A DNA stretch of 64,000 nt from Deinococcus aquaedulcis (lineage in GTDB: Bacteria; Deinococcota; Deinococci; Deinococcales; Deinococcaceae), in NCBI RefSeq assembly GCF_019693445.1, contig NZ_JAHRBL010000003.1, forward strand, positions 124,001 through 188,000, given 5' to 3'. Made by a program: the position numbers and the translations under genes. Under the pieces are notes generated by a model. That model worked only from the letters and a program-made list of their open reading frames with translations, was not told where the DNA came from and searched no databases. This document shows, in pieces, positions 49,087-63,312 of the stretch (position 1 is the first letter of the stretch; every line of letters begins with the position of its first letter).

Positions 49087-49878
49087 ATGATGGACATTCT
49101 CAGTCAACTGGGCGGCCTGGGCGGCGCCGGACAGACCCTGGGCCGGCAGCTGGGCACCAGCCCGCAGCAGACCGAAGCGGCCATGGAAGCGGCCCTGCCC
49201 CTCCTGCTGGGCGCCCTGACGCGCAACGCCGCGCAGCCCGGCGGCCTGGACACCCTGGGCCGCGCGCTGGACCGCCACGACGGCTCGGCCCTCAGCGCCT
49301 TTGGACAGGGGCAGATGCCCGACATGACCGACGGCCAGAAGATTCTGGGCCACGTGTTTGGCGGCCAGCAGACCCAGGCCGCGCAGGCGGTGGGCCGCCG
49401 CGCAGGGATTGATCCGCAACTCGCCATGCAGCTGCTGACCATGCTCGCGCCGCTGGTGCTGGGCTACCTCAGCCGGCAGCGCCAGGGGCAGGGCGGCGGA
49501 GGCTTTCCTGGCCAGGGGGGCGCGTTCCCCGGGCAGGGCGGGGCTTTCCCCGGCCAGGGTGGCGGCGCCGATCTGGGCAGCATTCTGGGCGGGCTGCTGG
49601 GCGGCGCGGGCGGCGGCCTGGGCAACATCCTGGGGGGGATGCTGGGGGGCGCCCCGGCCCAGCCCATGCCGCGCCAGCCTGACCCCTACACCCAGGGCGG
49701 CAGCGTGCTGGGCGGTGGCCCCGTGGTTCCGGGCTACCCCAGCCCGGCCTCGCCGCAGGGTCAGGCCCAGAGGGGCGGCGGTGACCTGTTTGGCACCCTG
49801 AACCGCGCCCTGGACCGTGACGGCGACGGCGGCGCCCTGGATGACCTGATCGGGATGTTCGGCGGCGGCCGGCGCTAA
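49087..49878 (+). CDS. DUF937 protein with Gly-rich linker and calcium-loop-like end
   Basis: The first about 130 residues are a DUF937 helical domain (SQQTEAAMEAALPLLLGALTRNA-like helix, then IDPQLAMQLLTMLAPLVLGYL). A low-complexity segment follows with three GGAFPGQ/GGGFPGQ repeats and Gly-Leu repeats (ILGGLLGGAGGGLGNILGGML). The end has LDRDGDGGALDDLIGMF, which matches a calcium-binding EF-hand loop. DUF937 proteins are of uncertain function; YidB is the E. coli relative. AAGGAGG precedes the ATG. A terminator shared with azoR follows. Confidence 0.82.
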   Translation: MMDILSQLGGLGGAGQTLGRQLGTSPQQTEAAMEAALPLLLGALTRNAAQPGGLDTLGRALDRHDGSALSAFGQGQMPDMTDGQKILGHVFGGQQTQAAQAVGRRAGIDPQLAMQLLTMLAPLVLGYLSRQRQGQGGGGFPGQGGAFPGQGGAFPGQGGGADLGSILGGLLGGAGGGLGNILGGMLGGAPAQPMPRQPDPYTQGGSVLGGGPVVPGYPSPASPQGQAQRGGGDLFGTLNRALDRDGDGGALDDLIGMFGGGRR

Positions 49879-49922
49879 AACGATCAGGCGCGGTTCGCTT
49901 TAACGCGCCCCAACACGCAAAG

Positions 49923-49957
49923 AAGCCCTCCCGGACGCCACTGGTCCGGGAGGGCTT
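49923..49957. terminator. Bidirectional terminator between the DUF937 gene and azoR
   Basis: AAGCCCTCCCGGA and TCCGGGAGGGCTT form a perfect 13-bp stem with a 9-nt loop. Rightward it is followed by TGCTG, leftward by CTTTGCG. It lies between convergent genes. Confidence 0.85.
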
Positions 49958-49970
49958 TGCTGTGGGGGGC

Positions 49971-50621
49971 TCAGGCCGGTTGTAGGGCCTTGGCTGCCAG
50001 TTGCTGGGCCAGAGCGCGGGCGCGCTCAGCGGCTTCGGCCATGATCTCTTCGCTGCGGCCGGGGTCGAAGTTCAGGCCCTCGGCGAACACCGTTTCCACG
50101 TCGGTCACCCCCAGGAAGCCCAGGAAGGCGCGCAGGTGGCTGGCTGAATGTTCCATGGCGCTGGCCTCAGGGGCGCTCCAGAAGCCGCCGCGCGTCTCCA
50201 AGATCACGGCCTGCTTGCCGGTCGCCAGGCCTATGGGGCCCTGCGGACCGTAACGGAAGGTCTTGCCCGCCACCGCCACGGCGTCCATGTACGCCTTGAC
50301 CATGGGGGGGTAGCCAAAGTTCCACATGGGGGCGGCGAACACCAGCAGGTCGGTGTCCAGGAACTGGTCCACCAGTTCGCCCAGGCGAGCTACCTTCTGC
50401 GCCTCGTGGGGCAACAGGTCTTCCTGCCGCGCCAGCTTGCCCCAGCCGGTCATCACATCGGCGTCAATGAAGGGAATCTCGGCCGAGTACAGGTCCAGGG
50501 CCGTCACCTGCGCCCCCGGGTGAGCGGCCACGTAGGCCTCGACAAAGTGCTGCCCCAGCTGGCGCGAGGTCGATTCCGCCAGCGGTTTGGGATTGCCCTG
50601 AACAAACAAGACTTTGGTCAT
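49971..50621 (-). CDS. azoR: FMN-dependent NADH-azoreductase/quinone reductase
   Basis: The 216-aa flavodoxin-fold enzyme has the N-terminal FMN-phosphate loop QGNPKPLAESTSRQL, FAAPMWNFGYPPMVKAYMD (the family's FMN-ring motif) and an ETRGGFWS segment. AzoR transfers two electrons from NADH to quinones or azo compounds. Unlike most genes here it has a full promoter: TTGATA and TATGGT with an 18-bp gap, and a leader with a GGGGGG ribosome site. Confidence 0.92.
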   Translation of the reverse strand: MTKVLFVQGNPKPLAESTSRQLGQHFVEAYVAAHPGAQVTALDLYSAEIPFIDADVMTGWGKLARQEDLLPHEAQKVARLGELVDQFLDTDLLVFAAPMWNFGYPPMVKAYMDAVAVAGKTFRYGPQGPIGLATGKQAVILETRGGFWSAPEASAMEHSASHLRAFLGFLGVTDVETVFAEGLNFDPGRSEEIMAEAAERARALAQQLAAKALQPA

Positions 50622-50674
50622 GATGTGCCCCCCAGAAACAAGTGGGCGCCTGCGTGACGCCTCTGCTGTGTCAC

Positions 50675-50704
50675 ACCATAATTCCTTCCGGTTTATTTTA
50701 TCAA
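50675..50704 (-). promoter_or_regulatory. Sigma70-type promoter of azoR
   Basis: On the minus strand TTGATA (50704-50699) and TATGGT (50680-50675) are 18 bp apart. The AT-rich DNA upstream is rare in this window. The transcript would have a leader of about 45 bases. Confidence 0.7.
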
Positions 50705-50758
50705 CTTGAGTGAATCGCCCAGGCCTTTAAGGTTTGAGGCAAGGCAGCTTCTCTGCGC

Positions 50759-51712
50759 TTAGCCCACCAAGTCCCGTGACCGGGGCTGGTAGCCCGGGGG
50801 CGTATCTTCCTGGCCGGCAAAGAGGCTGGTGGTGAGGTAGCGGGCACCCGTGTCGCAGGCGATGGTTGCCACGCGCTTGCCGGGCCCCAGGCGCCGGGCC
50901 ACCTCCAGCGCGGCCCAGACCATCGCGCCGCTGCTCATGCCCACGAACACGCCTTCCTCGCGTGCCAGCCGCCGGGCCAGGGGGTAGGCGTCCTCTTCCC
51001 AGACCTCCATCACCTCGTCAATGACCGAGCGGTCCAGGTTGTCGGGGATAAAGCCGGGGCCCATGCCCTGAAAGCCGTGGCTGCCCATCACGCCGCCGCT
51101 GAGCACGTTGCTGCGCGCAGGCTCGCAGGCGATCACCTGCACGGCCGGGTTCTGCCTTTTTAGAAAGCGCCCCACCCCGCTGATGGTGCCGCCGGTGCCG
51201 CTGCCGTACACGAAAGCGTCAATGCGGCCGTCCATCTGCGCCCACAGTTCGGGGCCGGTGGTGCGCTCGTGGGTGGCGGGGTTGGCGGGATTGGCAAACT
51301 GGTTCATCATGACGGCGCCGCTTCGATGCACGATCTTCTCGGCCTCTTCAATGGCGGCCAGCATCCGGCGGGCTGGGTCGGTCAGGACCAGTTCGGCGCC
51401 GTAGGCCACCAGGGTACGTTTGCGCTCCTCGCTCATGCTGGCGGGCATGCACAGGATCAGCTTGTAGCCCTTGGCTGCCGCCACCTGCGCCAGCCCAATG
51501 CCAGTGTTGCCGCTGGTGGGTTCCACAATGGTGCCGCCGGGCTTCAGCACGCCCCGGCGCTCGGCGTCCTCCACCAGCCCCAGGGCGGTGCGGTCCTTGA
51601 TGCTGCCGCCGGGGTTCTGGCCCTCCAGTTTCACGAACACCTCGGCCATGCCGCTCTCCGTGACGCGCTGCAGTTGCAGCAGCGGGGTCTGACCGATCAG
51701 TGCCTGAATCAT
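50759..51712 (-). CDS. cysK: Cysteine synthase A (O-acetylserine sulfhydrylase)
   Basis: The 317-aa fold-II PLP enzyme joins sulfide to O-acetylserine. It has PLP Lys about 39 in NPGGSIKDRTA, the substrate loop EPTSGNTGIGLA, the phosphate-binding GSGTGGTISGVG and an active-site IACDTGARYLTT near the C-terminus. The ATG giving MIQALIGQTPLLQL is chosen because TATCCT lies seven bases upstream; 18 Gly/Pro-rich residues before it were dropped. No neighbouring cysE. Confidence 0.93.
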   Translation of the reverse strand: MIQALIGQTPLLQLQRVTESGMAEVFVKLEGQNPGGSIKDRTALGLVEDAERRGVLKPGGTIVEPTSGNTGIGLAQVAAAKGYKLILCMPASMSEERKRTLVAYGAELVLTDPARRMLAAIEEAEKIVHRSGAVMMNQFANPANPATHERTTGPELWAQMDGRIDAFVYGSGTGGTISGVGRFLKRQNPAVQVIACEPARSNVLSGGVMGSHGFQGMGPGFIPDNLDRSVIDEVMEVWEEDAYPLARRLAREEGVFVGMSSGAMVWAALEVARRLGPGKRVATIACDTGARYLTTSLFAGQEDTPPGYQPRSRDLVG

Positions 51713-51796
51713 GGGCCCCAGGATAGGCCGCGCCCGGCCCCCACAGGTGGGGCCGCCCCCACACAAAGCAGGAGCGGCCCGGGATGCAGGAAGGAT

Positions 51797-53521
51797 TTAC
51801 AGGGGACGTTCGGTGCGGTTCGGGTCCGTCTGTGGCTGTGTGGTCTGTGTGGTCTGGGGCTGGGTGGCCTGGGTCTGGGTCGCCTGACCCTGGGCAGGCT
51901 GGGTGACCTGGGGCTGGCCGGGCACCGCAGGCTCGGGCTGGCTCTCCAGCGCCGCTTCGCCGTGGGCTTCCGGGCGGCTGGCGAGGGGGTCCAGGTGCGG
52001 CTCGTCCTTGCTGACACTGCTCACCAGGATGTCCAGCACGTCGCCGTCGCGCGCGGCCTGCACCGCCTTGTGGGTCACGATTTCGCCAATGTTCAGGATG
52101 ATCGAGTCGTCAGGGGCCAGGATCACGCGGGTGACCGGGCGGCCCAGGGCGTCGCGCACCCGCTGTTCCATGGCGTCCTGCTGGCGCTGTTCCAGGGCGC
52201 CCTCGGCCTGCTCGCGCTTGTCGCCCAGCCACGCCTTGGCGCGGTCAATCAGGCTGCCCGCGCTTTCGGTCACGCTGGCCAGCCCGCTGCTGGCGGGGGC
52301 AGCCGCCGCGTGCACCGCGCTGCCGGTGGTGGCCGCAATCAGGGCGCTTTCCACACCCACATGGCGGGCACGGTCGGCAATGGCCGGAGTCACGATCTGG
52401 CCGGTGGCCGCCACGATGCTGCCACCCGGGGCGCGCACGTCGGTCTTCACCCGGCGCCCAATGGCCGCTTCCACCGAGTTGGGGTCGGCCTGCTGGCGCT
52501 CGCGGTAGCTCTGCACGCCTTCCTGAATGGCGCCGCCCGTGGCTGCTGCGGTCAGGGCCGCCAGACGGCCGGTCTGCTCGGCGCGGTCGGCCTGGTGGCT
52601 GGTGATCACGGCGCCAGCCGGCACAATCACTTCGCCGGCATCGGTGCTGATTTCGCTGCGGGCGGTCTTGCCCACCACGTAGGCCTTCTGGCGCTCGGCG
52701 GTGGCGTTCTTCACATCCTCGTAGGTGTCCTGCACGCGCTCGCGGGCGCTGCCGTAGGCGTCGGCCAGCACGCCCCCGGTGGCGGCAGTGGCCAGCGCGG
52801 TCAGCTTGCCAGCGGCGTCGGCGGCCTCGGCGTGGGCTTCAGTAATCGTCTCACCCTTGGCGACCAGCAGGCGGCCGTCCTCGTCGGTGATGTCGCCGCC
52901 CGCCGTCTTGCCCACCACGAATTCCTTCTGGCGCTCCTTGGTGGCGTCGGCAATGTTCTCGTACGCGCCCTTGATGCTCTGCCCAGCCGAGGCCAGCGCG
53001 CCCTTGAGGCCGCCGTCTTCCTGCTCCTGCATGGCCTGGGCCACGGCCGGCGGCACCAGCGCGGTGTCCACGCCAATCTGCACCTGTTCAGGCGCCGGCA
53101 CAAAGGTGCGCCCGCTGCTCAGATCGGCAAACAGGCCGCCCGTGGCTTCGTAGCCCTCCACGCGGCCGGTGTGGTCATCGAAAAACACGTCGGCAATCTT
53201 GCCCAGGTTCTGGCCGTCGGTGGTCAGCAGGGTCAGGCCCACGAGGCTGACTTTGCTGTCCAGGGCGTCTTTCAGGCGGCCGTCCTCGCGGGTGGTGGTC
53301 ACATCGTCGGGGGTGCCGATCATGATGGCGTCCTCGCCGATGCTGCGAATGCGCTCGAAGGGCACCACCTTGGCGGCGCTGAACCAGCCACCCTCGTCCA
53401 CCAGCAGCCCCAGCACCTGATTGGCCTGATGGTCAAAAATCACGTCGTGAACGCGGTCGATGCGCTCGCCGCTGCCCACAGCGACAATCGGGCGACCCAG
53501 CAGATCCTTGCCTTTAATCAT
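51797..53521 (-). CDS. PRC-barrel protein with four internal repeats
   Basis: Residues 1-75 and about 85-150 are two PRC-barrel units ([43 protein letters not shown]). Four repeats follow at about 202-252, 282-332, 354-402 and 456-502, each with a VGKTA/VGRxV-like start, a short beta pair '[13 protein letters not shown]', and an alanine helix ending in '[11 protein letters not shown]'. Two coiled, charged linkers (near 185-200 and 262-280) share the [23 protein letters not shown] motif. The last 65 residues are Gln/Thr/Pro-rich. The repeat resembles barrel-sandwich folds; function unknown. Confidence 0.82.
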   Translation of the reverse strand: MIKGKDLLGRPIVAVGSGERIDRVHDVIFDHQANQVLGLLVDEGGWFSAAKVVPFERIRSIGEDAIMIGTPDDVTTTREDGRLKDALDSKVSLVGLTLLTTDGQNLGKIADVFFDDHTGRVEGYEATGGLFADLSSGRTFVPAPEQVQIGVDTALVPPAVAQAMQEQEDGGLKGALASAGQSIKGAYENIADATKERQKEFVVGKTAGGDITDEDGRLLVAKGETITEAHAEAADAAGKLTALATAATGGVLADAYGSARERVQDTYEDVKNATAERQKAYVVGKTARSEISTDAGEVIVPAGAVITSHQADRAEQTGRLAALTAAATGGAIQEGVQSYRERQQADPNSVEAAIGRRVKTDVRAPGGSIVAATGQIVTPAIADRARHVGVESALIAATTGSAVHAAAAPASSGLASVTESAGSLIDRAKAWLGDKREQAEGALEQRQQDAMEQRVRDALGRPVTRVILAPDDSIILNIGEIVTHKAVQAARDGDVLDILVSSVSKDEPHLDPLASRPEAHGEAALESQPEPAVPGQPQVTQPAQGQATQTQATQPQTTQTTQPQTDPNRTERPL

Positions 53522-53649
53522 GCAGCACGCTCCAGAAAGGGAAACAAGAGAGGGAAAGGGGGAGCAGGGCCTGTTTCAGCCCCGCACCGGCACGGCCAGG
53601 CCGGGCTGCCGCCTTGCACCTTCAGGCGGAGATCCGGCCCCAGCCCGCC

Positions 53650-53787
53650 TCAGATAAAGCCGAGATCCAGCAGCCCCTGGGGCTTGAGGTAGAAGAAATA
53701 CAGCAGCAGGAACAGCACCAGCAGGATGAGCACGATCAGCAGCACGCGTCCGCCGCCGCCGCCGGAATTGCCTTTTAATCGGGTCAT
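53650..53787 (-). CDS. 45-aa single-pass membrane micropeptide upstream of the PRC-barrel gene
   Basis: The 45-codon frame begins with MTRLKGNSGGGGGR, has one strongly hydrophobic helix (VLLIVLILLVLFLLLYFFYL), and ends KPQGLLDLGFI. TGGAGG lies five bases before the ATG and TACACT sits 16 bases upstream (53804-53809). It is 128 bp upstream of the PRC-barrel gene on the same strand, so both may share a promoter. Function unknown. Confidence 0.65.
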   Translation of the reverse strand: MTRLKGNSGGGGGRVLLIVLILLVLFLLLYFFYLKPQGLLDLGFI

Positions 53788-54039
53788 AGGGCCTCCATCA
53801 GGCAGTGTAAGAAGGCGTGAGCGCCCGGCGCCATGTCTTTGCCGTTACCGCCGCTTGACCCATTCTTGGGCTCCTCTTTAATGACCTTCAGGTTTCATAA
53901 GAAGGTAAGCGGGCGCGCGGTTTGAAAACACTGTTCCACCCCCGCCAGAAGCCCAACAGCGAGGGCGGGCCCACGGCCAGGGCCAGTCGGCTGGACGGCG
54001 GCCCGCAGGGTGCCCAGACCAGGGCGTACTCTCGGGGCC

Positions 54040-54816
54040 ATGAGTGCTGCTTTGGCGTTTTTGAGGGCTGCCCCTCCCCTACCCGGCCCCGGTGAGCGCC
54101 CGCTGGCCGCGTGGCCCCTGACCGTGCTGGTGGGGGTGACCGGCGTGGGCAAAAGCACCGCACTGGCGGCCCTGCAAGGACTGGGCAGCGGCGTGCAGGT
54201 ATTGCCCGACCGGCGCGAGGTCACCGACGCGGTGGTGATCGGGCCGCTGGCGGGCGGCCCAGTGCGTGACCGGGAAGAGCGCTTTGCCCTGACGGCCCGC
54301 TACCGCGAGACGCATCCGGGCGGTATGGCCCAGGCGCTGGGTTCCCTGGTGGCGGACACGGCACACTGGACCGGCCCTCTGGTGTTCGACGGCCTGCGCG
54401 GGCTGGACGAGGTGCAGTACGCGGCGCAGACCTTCCCGGCGTGGCGTTTTGTGGCGCTGGGGGCGCCGGACCGCGTGCGGGTGGAGCGCCTGCTGGGCCG
54501 CGCCGACGCCTTTGATCAGGTGGCTGCGGCGGGCAGCGGCCAGAACCTGCGCGCCGAGCTGGCGGCCCTGCCCGGCGCGGCGCAGGTGTTCTCGGCCGCC
54601 GAACTGGACACGCTGGCGGCCCAGGGCCACGCCCCGGCCGACCTTCTGGCCAAGACGAAGATTGTCCTCAGCGAGCGCCGCCATTACGACCCAGCCGCCG
54701 CCGAGGCCTTTTTGCGCACCCTGCCCCCCACGCGGGCGCTGGTGCTGGACACCCACCGCCTCGCCCCGGCCGAGGTGGCGGCGGCCATTCAGAACTGGGC
54801 GGGTGAGGCGCCATGA
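54040..54816 (+). CDS. P-loop NTPase, 258 aa
   Basis: Walker A is [10 protein letters not shown] at 31-40, and a hydrophobic strand plus Asp '[17 protein letters not shown]' near 121-137 may be Walker B. The C-terminal part '[15 protein letters not shown]' is helical. I do not recognise the family. TACTCT lies seven bases before the ATG. It overlaps the enolase-superfamily gene by 4 bp, so the two act together or in one pathway. P-loop/enolase-superfamily gene pairs are known elsewhere (DUF1611 with dipeptide epimerase), but this protein is shorter. Confidence 0.72.
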   Translation: MSAALAFLRAAPPLPGPGERPLAAWPLTVLVGVTGVGKSTALAALQGLGSGVQVLPDRREVTDAVVIGPLAGGPVRDREERFALTARYRETHPGGMAQALGSLVADTAHWTGPLVFDGLRGLDEVQYAAQTFPAWRFVALGAPDRVRVERLLGRADAFDQVAAAGSGQNLRAELAALPGAAQVFSAAELDTLAAQGHAPADLLAKTKIVLSERRHYDPAAAEAFLRTLPPTRALVLDTHRLAPAEVAAAIQNWAGEAP

Positions 54817-55901
54817 GCGCGCCCACGGTGGCCCGGGTGCAGGCGGTGCCCTACCGCCTGCCGCTGACCTCGGCGCTGGCCTGGGGGGCGCATTCGGCCC
54901 TCAGCGCCGCTGAGCACGTGCTGGTGCAGGTCACCCTGTCTGACGGCACGGTGGGCGTGGCCGAAGCCACCCCAAGGCCTAGCATCTACGGCGAAACCCC
55001 CGTCAGTGTGGTGGCGATTCTGGCGCACCTGGAGGGCGGGCTGCTGGGTCTGCCAGTGACCGACGAAGCCGCCCTGAACCGCATACGAAACAGCGTGGCG
55101 AACAACCACACGGCGCGCGGCGCCCTGGACATGGCCCTGCACGACGCCCGCGCCCGTGCCCAGGGCCAGAGCCTCTTTGACACGCTGCTGGGCCCCAACA
55201 CCCAGGTGCGCGTGAGTTTCATCCTGGGTATCGCCCCGCCCGCCGAGATGCTGGCCGAGGCGCGCCGGGTGGTCACGGCGGGCGTGCGCTGCCTGAAGGT
55301 AAAGGTGGGGCGCGACCACGCCCGCGACCTGGCCGTGATTGCGGCGCTGCGCCAGGAATTTGGGGCCGACGTACAGCTGTATGCCGACAGCAACGAAACC
55401 CTGACCCCAGACACAGCCCCCGCTGCCCTGGACGCCATGCGCGAGGCGGGGCTGCTGTACGTGGAAGAGCCGCTGCCGGCCCGCGCGCTGCGTGCCCGCG
55501 CCGCGCTGCACGCCCAGGGCCGCCTGCCCATCGTGGCCGACGATTCCTGCTTTACCCCCGCCGACCTGGAACGCGAACTGGATTTTGATACGTTTGACGT
55601 GCTGAACGTGAAAACCGCCCGCAACGGCTTTACCGATGGACTGGCCATGCTGCGCCGCGCGGCGGCAGCAGGCAAACGCGGCATGGTGGGCTCGCAGGCC
55701 AGCACCGGCCTGGGCACCCTGCACGCTGCGCTGCTGGCCACCCAGAGCGAGGTCACCGAGCCCTGTGAACTCAGCTTTGTGTTGAAACTGCAAGACGACC
55801 TCCTGAACCAGCCCATCGTCTTCCAGAACGGCTGGCTGGACGTGGCGGCCCTGCGCCATCACGCCCTGGACCCAGACAAGGTGGCCCGCTACCGGCTGTG
55901 A
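54813..55901 (+). CDS. Enolase-superfamily epimerase/racemase (muconate-lactonizing subgroup)
   Basis: The 362-aa protein has the KxK catalytic motif in CLKVKVGRD near 163, metal ligands Asp in YADSNE, Glu in YVEEP and Asp in IVADDS, and the second catalytic Lys in [10 protein letters not shown]. This set is the muconate-lactonizing/dipeptide epimerase/N-acylamino acid racemase subgroup. The 'GSQASTGLG' loop sits where specificity is set. Substrate cannot be read; a dipeptide epimerase or o-succinylbenzoate synthase-like role is possible. Confidence 0.85.
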   Translation: MSAPTVARVQAVPYRLPLTSALAWGAHSALSAAEHVLVQVTLSDGTVGVAEATPRPSIYGETPVSVVAILAHLEGGLLGLPVTDEAALNRIRNSVANNHTARGALDMALHDARARAQGQSLFDTLLGPNTQVRVSFILGIAPPAEMLAEARRVVTAGVRCLKVKVGRDHARDLAVIAALRQEFGADVQLYADSNETLTPDTAPAALDAMREAGLLYVEEPLPARALRARAALHAQGRLPIVADDSCFTPADLERELDFDTFDVLNVKTARNGFTDGLAMLRRAAAAGKRGMVGSQASTGLGTLHAALLATQSEVTEPCELSFVLKLQDDLLNQPIVFQNGWLDVAALRHHALDPDKVARYRL

Positions 55902-56297
55902 ATGGAGGCGGGGGGAAAACAGCGGGGGTCGGGCGGAATTCAATGGATGCCACACCCGTCCGGGCCACCCGATGGCCCCCTCACCCTTCCGTCGCTCTGC
56001 TCCTCCCTCCCTCTCCCACAAGGGGAGAGGGGAAAACGGAAAGCGATCTCGAGAGAAGCCGGTCACTTTCATCCCGTCTCAAGCGGCCTTTCAGGGGCGG
56101 CTTGTCTTCTTAGGCCGGTAGGTGCCCCGCACCGCACCGAACTCCACCCTGGGCCTCGAAGTCACTCCCCCAGCACCGCTTCCTCTGCATCACCCATCAA
56201 CCTTCAACCATCACCCTCCCCCCCTTCTTGTCTAGACGCTGACCCTTTCTCGGACAAAGGTCATACGCTTGTCAGAAACGGCAGACAATAATGAGGC
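55902..56297. other. 396-bp intergenic region with a CCCTCTCCC hairpin
   Basis: Contains CCCTCTCCC paired with GGGGAGAGGG around ACAA near 56011-56033, preceded by CTCACCCTTCCGTCGCTC, a REP-like arrangement common in high-GC genomes. Near 56193 CATCAACC/TCAACCATCA repeats occur. Near the end AATAAT lies five bases before the ATG at 56298, a leaderless-type box. No gene found. Confidence 0.5.
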
Positions 56298-56564
56298 ATG
56301 GATCAAGAGATGTTAAACGCCCTGCTGCTGCCGCTGATGTTCAGCATGATTGGGGGCACCTTTGTCTTTCTGTACCGCCCCGAACAGCGCGCGCAGGGCC
56401 TGCTGATCCTGACCCTGTTTCAACTGGTGGGCGCGGCCGGCTACGCCATGAAGCCCACGCTGGAACTGTTCGCCCTGCTGTGCGTGCACGCCCTGACCGT
56501 GCTGGTGCTGCTGACCCGCCACCTGCAGGCGCCGCTGCCTGTGGCGCAACCCGAACGAAAATAA
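56298..56564 (+). CDS. Small three-helix membrane protein, 88 aa
   Basis: Hydrophobic segments lie at about 7-26, 33-50 and 55-74, with short loops (YRPEQRAQ) and a charged tail (QPERK). It has its own leaderless-type box and its own strong terminator, so it is a monocistronic unit. Family not recognised. Confidence 0.7.
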   Translation: MDQEMLNALLLPLMFSMIGGTFVFLYRPEQRAQGLLILTLFQLVGAAGYAMKPTLELFALLCVHALTVLVLLTRHLQAPLPVAQPERK

Positions 56565-56580
56565 TCCCGCTTTCAAGAAG

Positions 56581-56607
56581 TTCCGGCAGACTTGCCGGAA
56601 TTTTTTT
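56581..56607 (+). terminator. Rho-independent terminator of the 88-aa membrane protein gene
   Basis: TTCCGGCA and TGCCGGAA form a perfect 8-bp stem over a GACT loop, followed by seven T residues. Confidence 0.9.
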
Positions 56608-56660
56608 GTTTCGAGAGCTTTAGAGAGATACACCGGGCCGGACCCCAGAGAAAATATGAA

Positions 56661-56690
56661 GGCGGATTCTCGGAAGTGGAGCGAGGAGAA
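56661..56690 (+). repeat. Single diverged copy of the CGGAT...GGAG tandem-repeat unit
   Basis: GGCGGATTCTCGGAAGTGGA here matches the first 20 bases of the unit at 63228 with few changes. It lies downstream of a terminator, as do the tandem units, so the motif may mark 3' ends in this genome. Confidence 0.4.
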
Positions 56691-56768
56691 GAGCAACGAT
56701 CAGGGCCCCGTGCGGCCCGCAGCAGATGCCTAGCCGCGTGCGTTGCAATGGCGCCTCCCCGTCCACCC

Positions 56769-57254
56769 TCAACCCGGAGGACGCAACAGGAGACGCATCG
56801 CCGCTTCCATGCCGCGCAGCACAGGCGGGCTGCGCAGGCAGCTCACCAGAGCCCGTTCGGCGGCGTGCTCACTGCCGCCCAGGGCCCCCTGCAGGGCCTC
56901 GCGAACCGGGGGGTGCCACTGCCCCGCCTGGGTCAGCAGCAGGCGGTCGAGCAGATCAGCCACCGGCAAGCTCTGGCCCGGACGGTCCCCGGGCCACCAC
57001 GTCTGCAACTGCGGCTGGCCCAGGCGGTCCAGGGTGACTTCGGCGCGCAGGGGCGTGCCAGAGCGGCGCGCCACCTGTTCCAGGGTGGGCAGCAGGGCCC
57101 CCATCAGATTCAGGGCGAGGCTGCGGCCCAGCAGGGTCAGGCGGGGTGGGTCCTGCGCGCTGACCTGCAGGGTCTGGGTCAGGCGCCGGGCCAGGCGGTC
57201 ACCCTCGGCCAGCAAGGCGAGGCGCACCTCATCGGAAAAGGTCACAGCCGCCAT
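56769..57254 (-). CDS. Hypothetical protein, 161 aa
   Basis: ATG at 57254 gives a soluble, Leu/Arg-rich helical protein starting MAAVTFSDEVRLALLAEGDRLARRLTQ, with a central EVTLDRLGQPQLQTWWPGDRP and a C-terminal LVSCLRSPPVLRGMEAAMRLLL. No motif of a known family. It is divergent from glgP. TTTCGT six bases before the ATG is a weak -10 at best. Codon use fits the neighbours. Confidence 0.6.
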   Translation of the reverse strand: MAAVTFSDEVRLALLAEGDRLARRLTQTLQVSAQDPPRLTLLGRSLALNLMGALLPTLEQVARRSGTPLRAEVTLDRLGQPQLQTWWPGDRPGQSLPVADLLDRLLLTQAGQWHPPVREALQGALGGSEHAAERALVSCLRSPPVLRGMEAAMRLLLRPPG

Positions 57255-57357
57255 GCTGCCACGAAACGGCGCCCAGCCCACCCCCCCAGCGCCGTACAGA
57301 CGAGGCCCAGGCAGCGCGAACCCAGGCCAAAGGGCCGTCGTGTAAGCTCAGGGTTGT

Positions 57358-59874
<2,517 letters not shown>

Positions 59875-59889
59875 AGGAATAAGTGCCAG

Positions 59890-59924
59890 AGCCCCCGGGA
59901 GCGGTTGCGCGCCGGGGGCTTTTT
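59890..59924 (+). terminator. Rho-independent terminator of glgP
   Basis: AGCCCCCGG pairs with CCGGGGGCT over 9 bp, and TTTTTG follows directly. Confidence 0.88.
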
Positions 59925-59927
59925 GTT

Positions 59928-60070
59928 GGGCCATGAGCCATGGGCTCTGGGCCATGAGGAACGGCAGGGGGCGGGGCGGGCTTTTCCCCCTTGGTTTTTG
60001 CCATCTGCCATAAGCCATGGGCCATGAGCCGGGGTCTCCCCCACAGCCCATGGCCCAGAGCCCTTACCCC
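59928..60070. repeat. Palindromic CATGGGC/GGGCCAT repeats between glgP and mglA
   Basis: GGGCTCTGGGCCAT at 59942-59955 is complementary over 14 bp to ATGGCCCAGAGCCC at 60050-60063. Further GCCATGAGCC-type units occur at 59930, 59951, 60008 and 60020. The arms would form a long stem enclosing the region between two convergent genes. No coding potential. Confidence 0.5.
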
Positions 60071-60661
<591 letters not shown>

Positions 60662-60690
60662 GGGTGTCCTCCTGAAGTGTGCGCGCGGCC

Positions 60691-61176
<486 letters not shown>

Positions 61177-61326
61177 ATGCCCGTCAGTGTAAGGGCGTTT
61201 TTCATACAAGAGCCTGACTGAAGGTGAGGGCGCTTCCGGTCCCCCGGACAGGACCACCCAGCCCCTCTGCCCCAAGCTGACGAAGGGCTCACCCACGCGC
61301 GCAGGCGCGGCACTACACTCGCCCGC

Positions 61327-63162
<1,836 letters not shown>

Positions 63163-63174
63163 TATGGCTTCCGA

Positions 63175-63204
63175 AAAATTCCGTCAGGTATGACGGAATT
63201 TTTT
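63175..63204 (+). terminator. Rho-independent terminator of the NAGPA gene
   Basis: AAAATTCCGTCA and TGACGGAATTTT form a perfect 12-bp stem over a GGTA loop; the T-run continues to 63204. Confidence 0.9.
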
Positions 63205-63227
63205 CGACCGGAGGGAGAGGGAAAAAC

Positions 63228-63296
63228 ACGGATCTTCGGGAATTGGAGGAGCATCCGGCTCTGTTCCGGATGTTCCGGAAATGGACGAAATCCGTA
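63228..63296 (+). repeat. Two tandem imperfect units of a CGGAT...ATCCG element
   Basis: Units of about 31 bases at 63228-63258 and about 63264-63296 share CGGAT, TTC(C/G)GGAA, TGGA and a closing ATCCG. Each unit has short complementary ends, so each can fold. A third, partial copy is at 56661-56690. They lie between the NAGPA gene terminator and the exonuclease stop. Confidence 0.5.
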
Positions 63297-63312
63297 GAAG
63301 CCTGGGGGGCGG

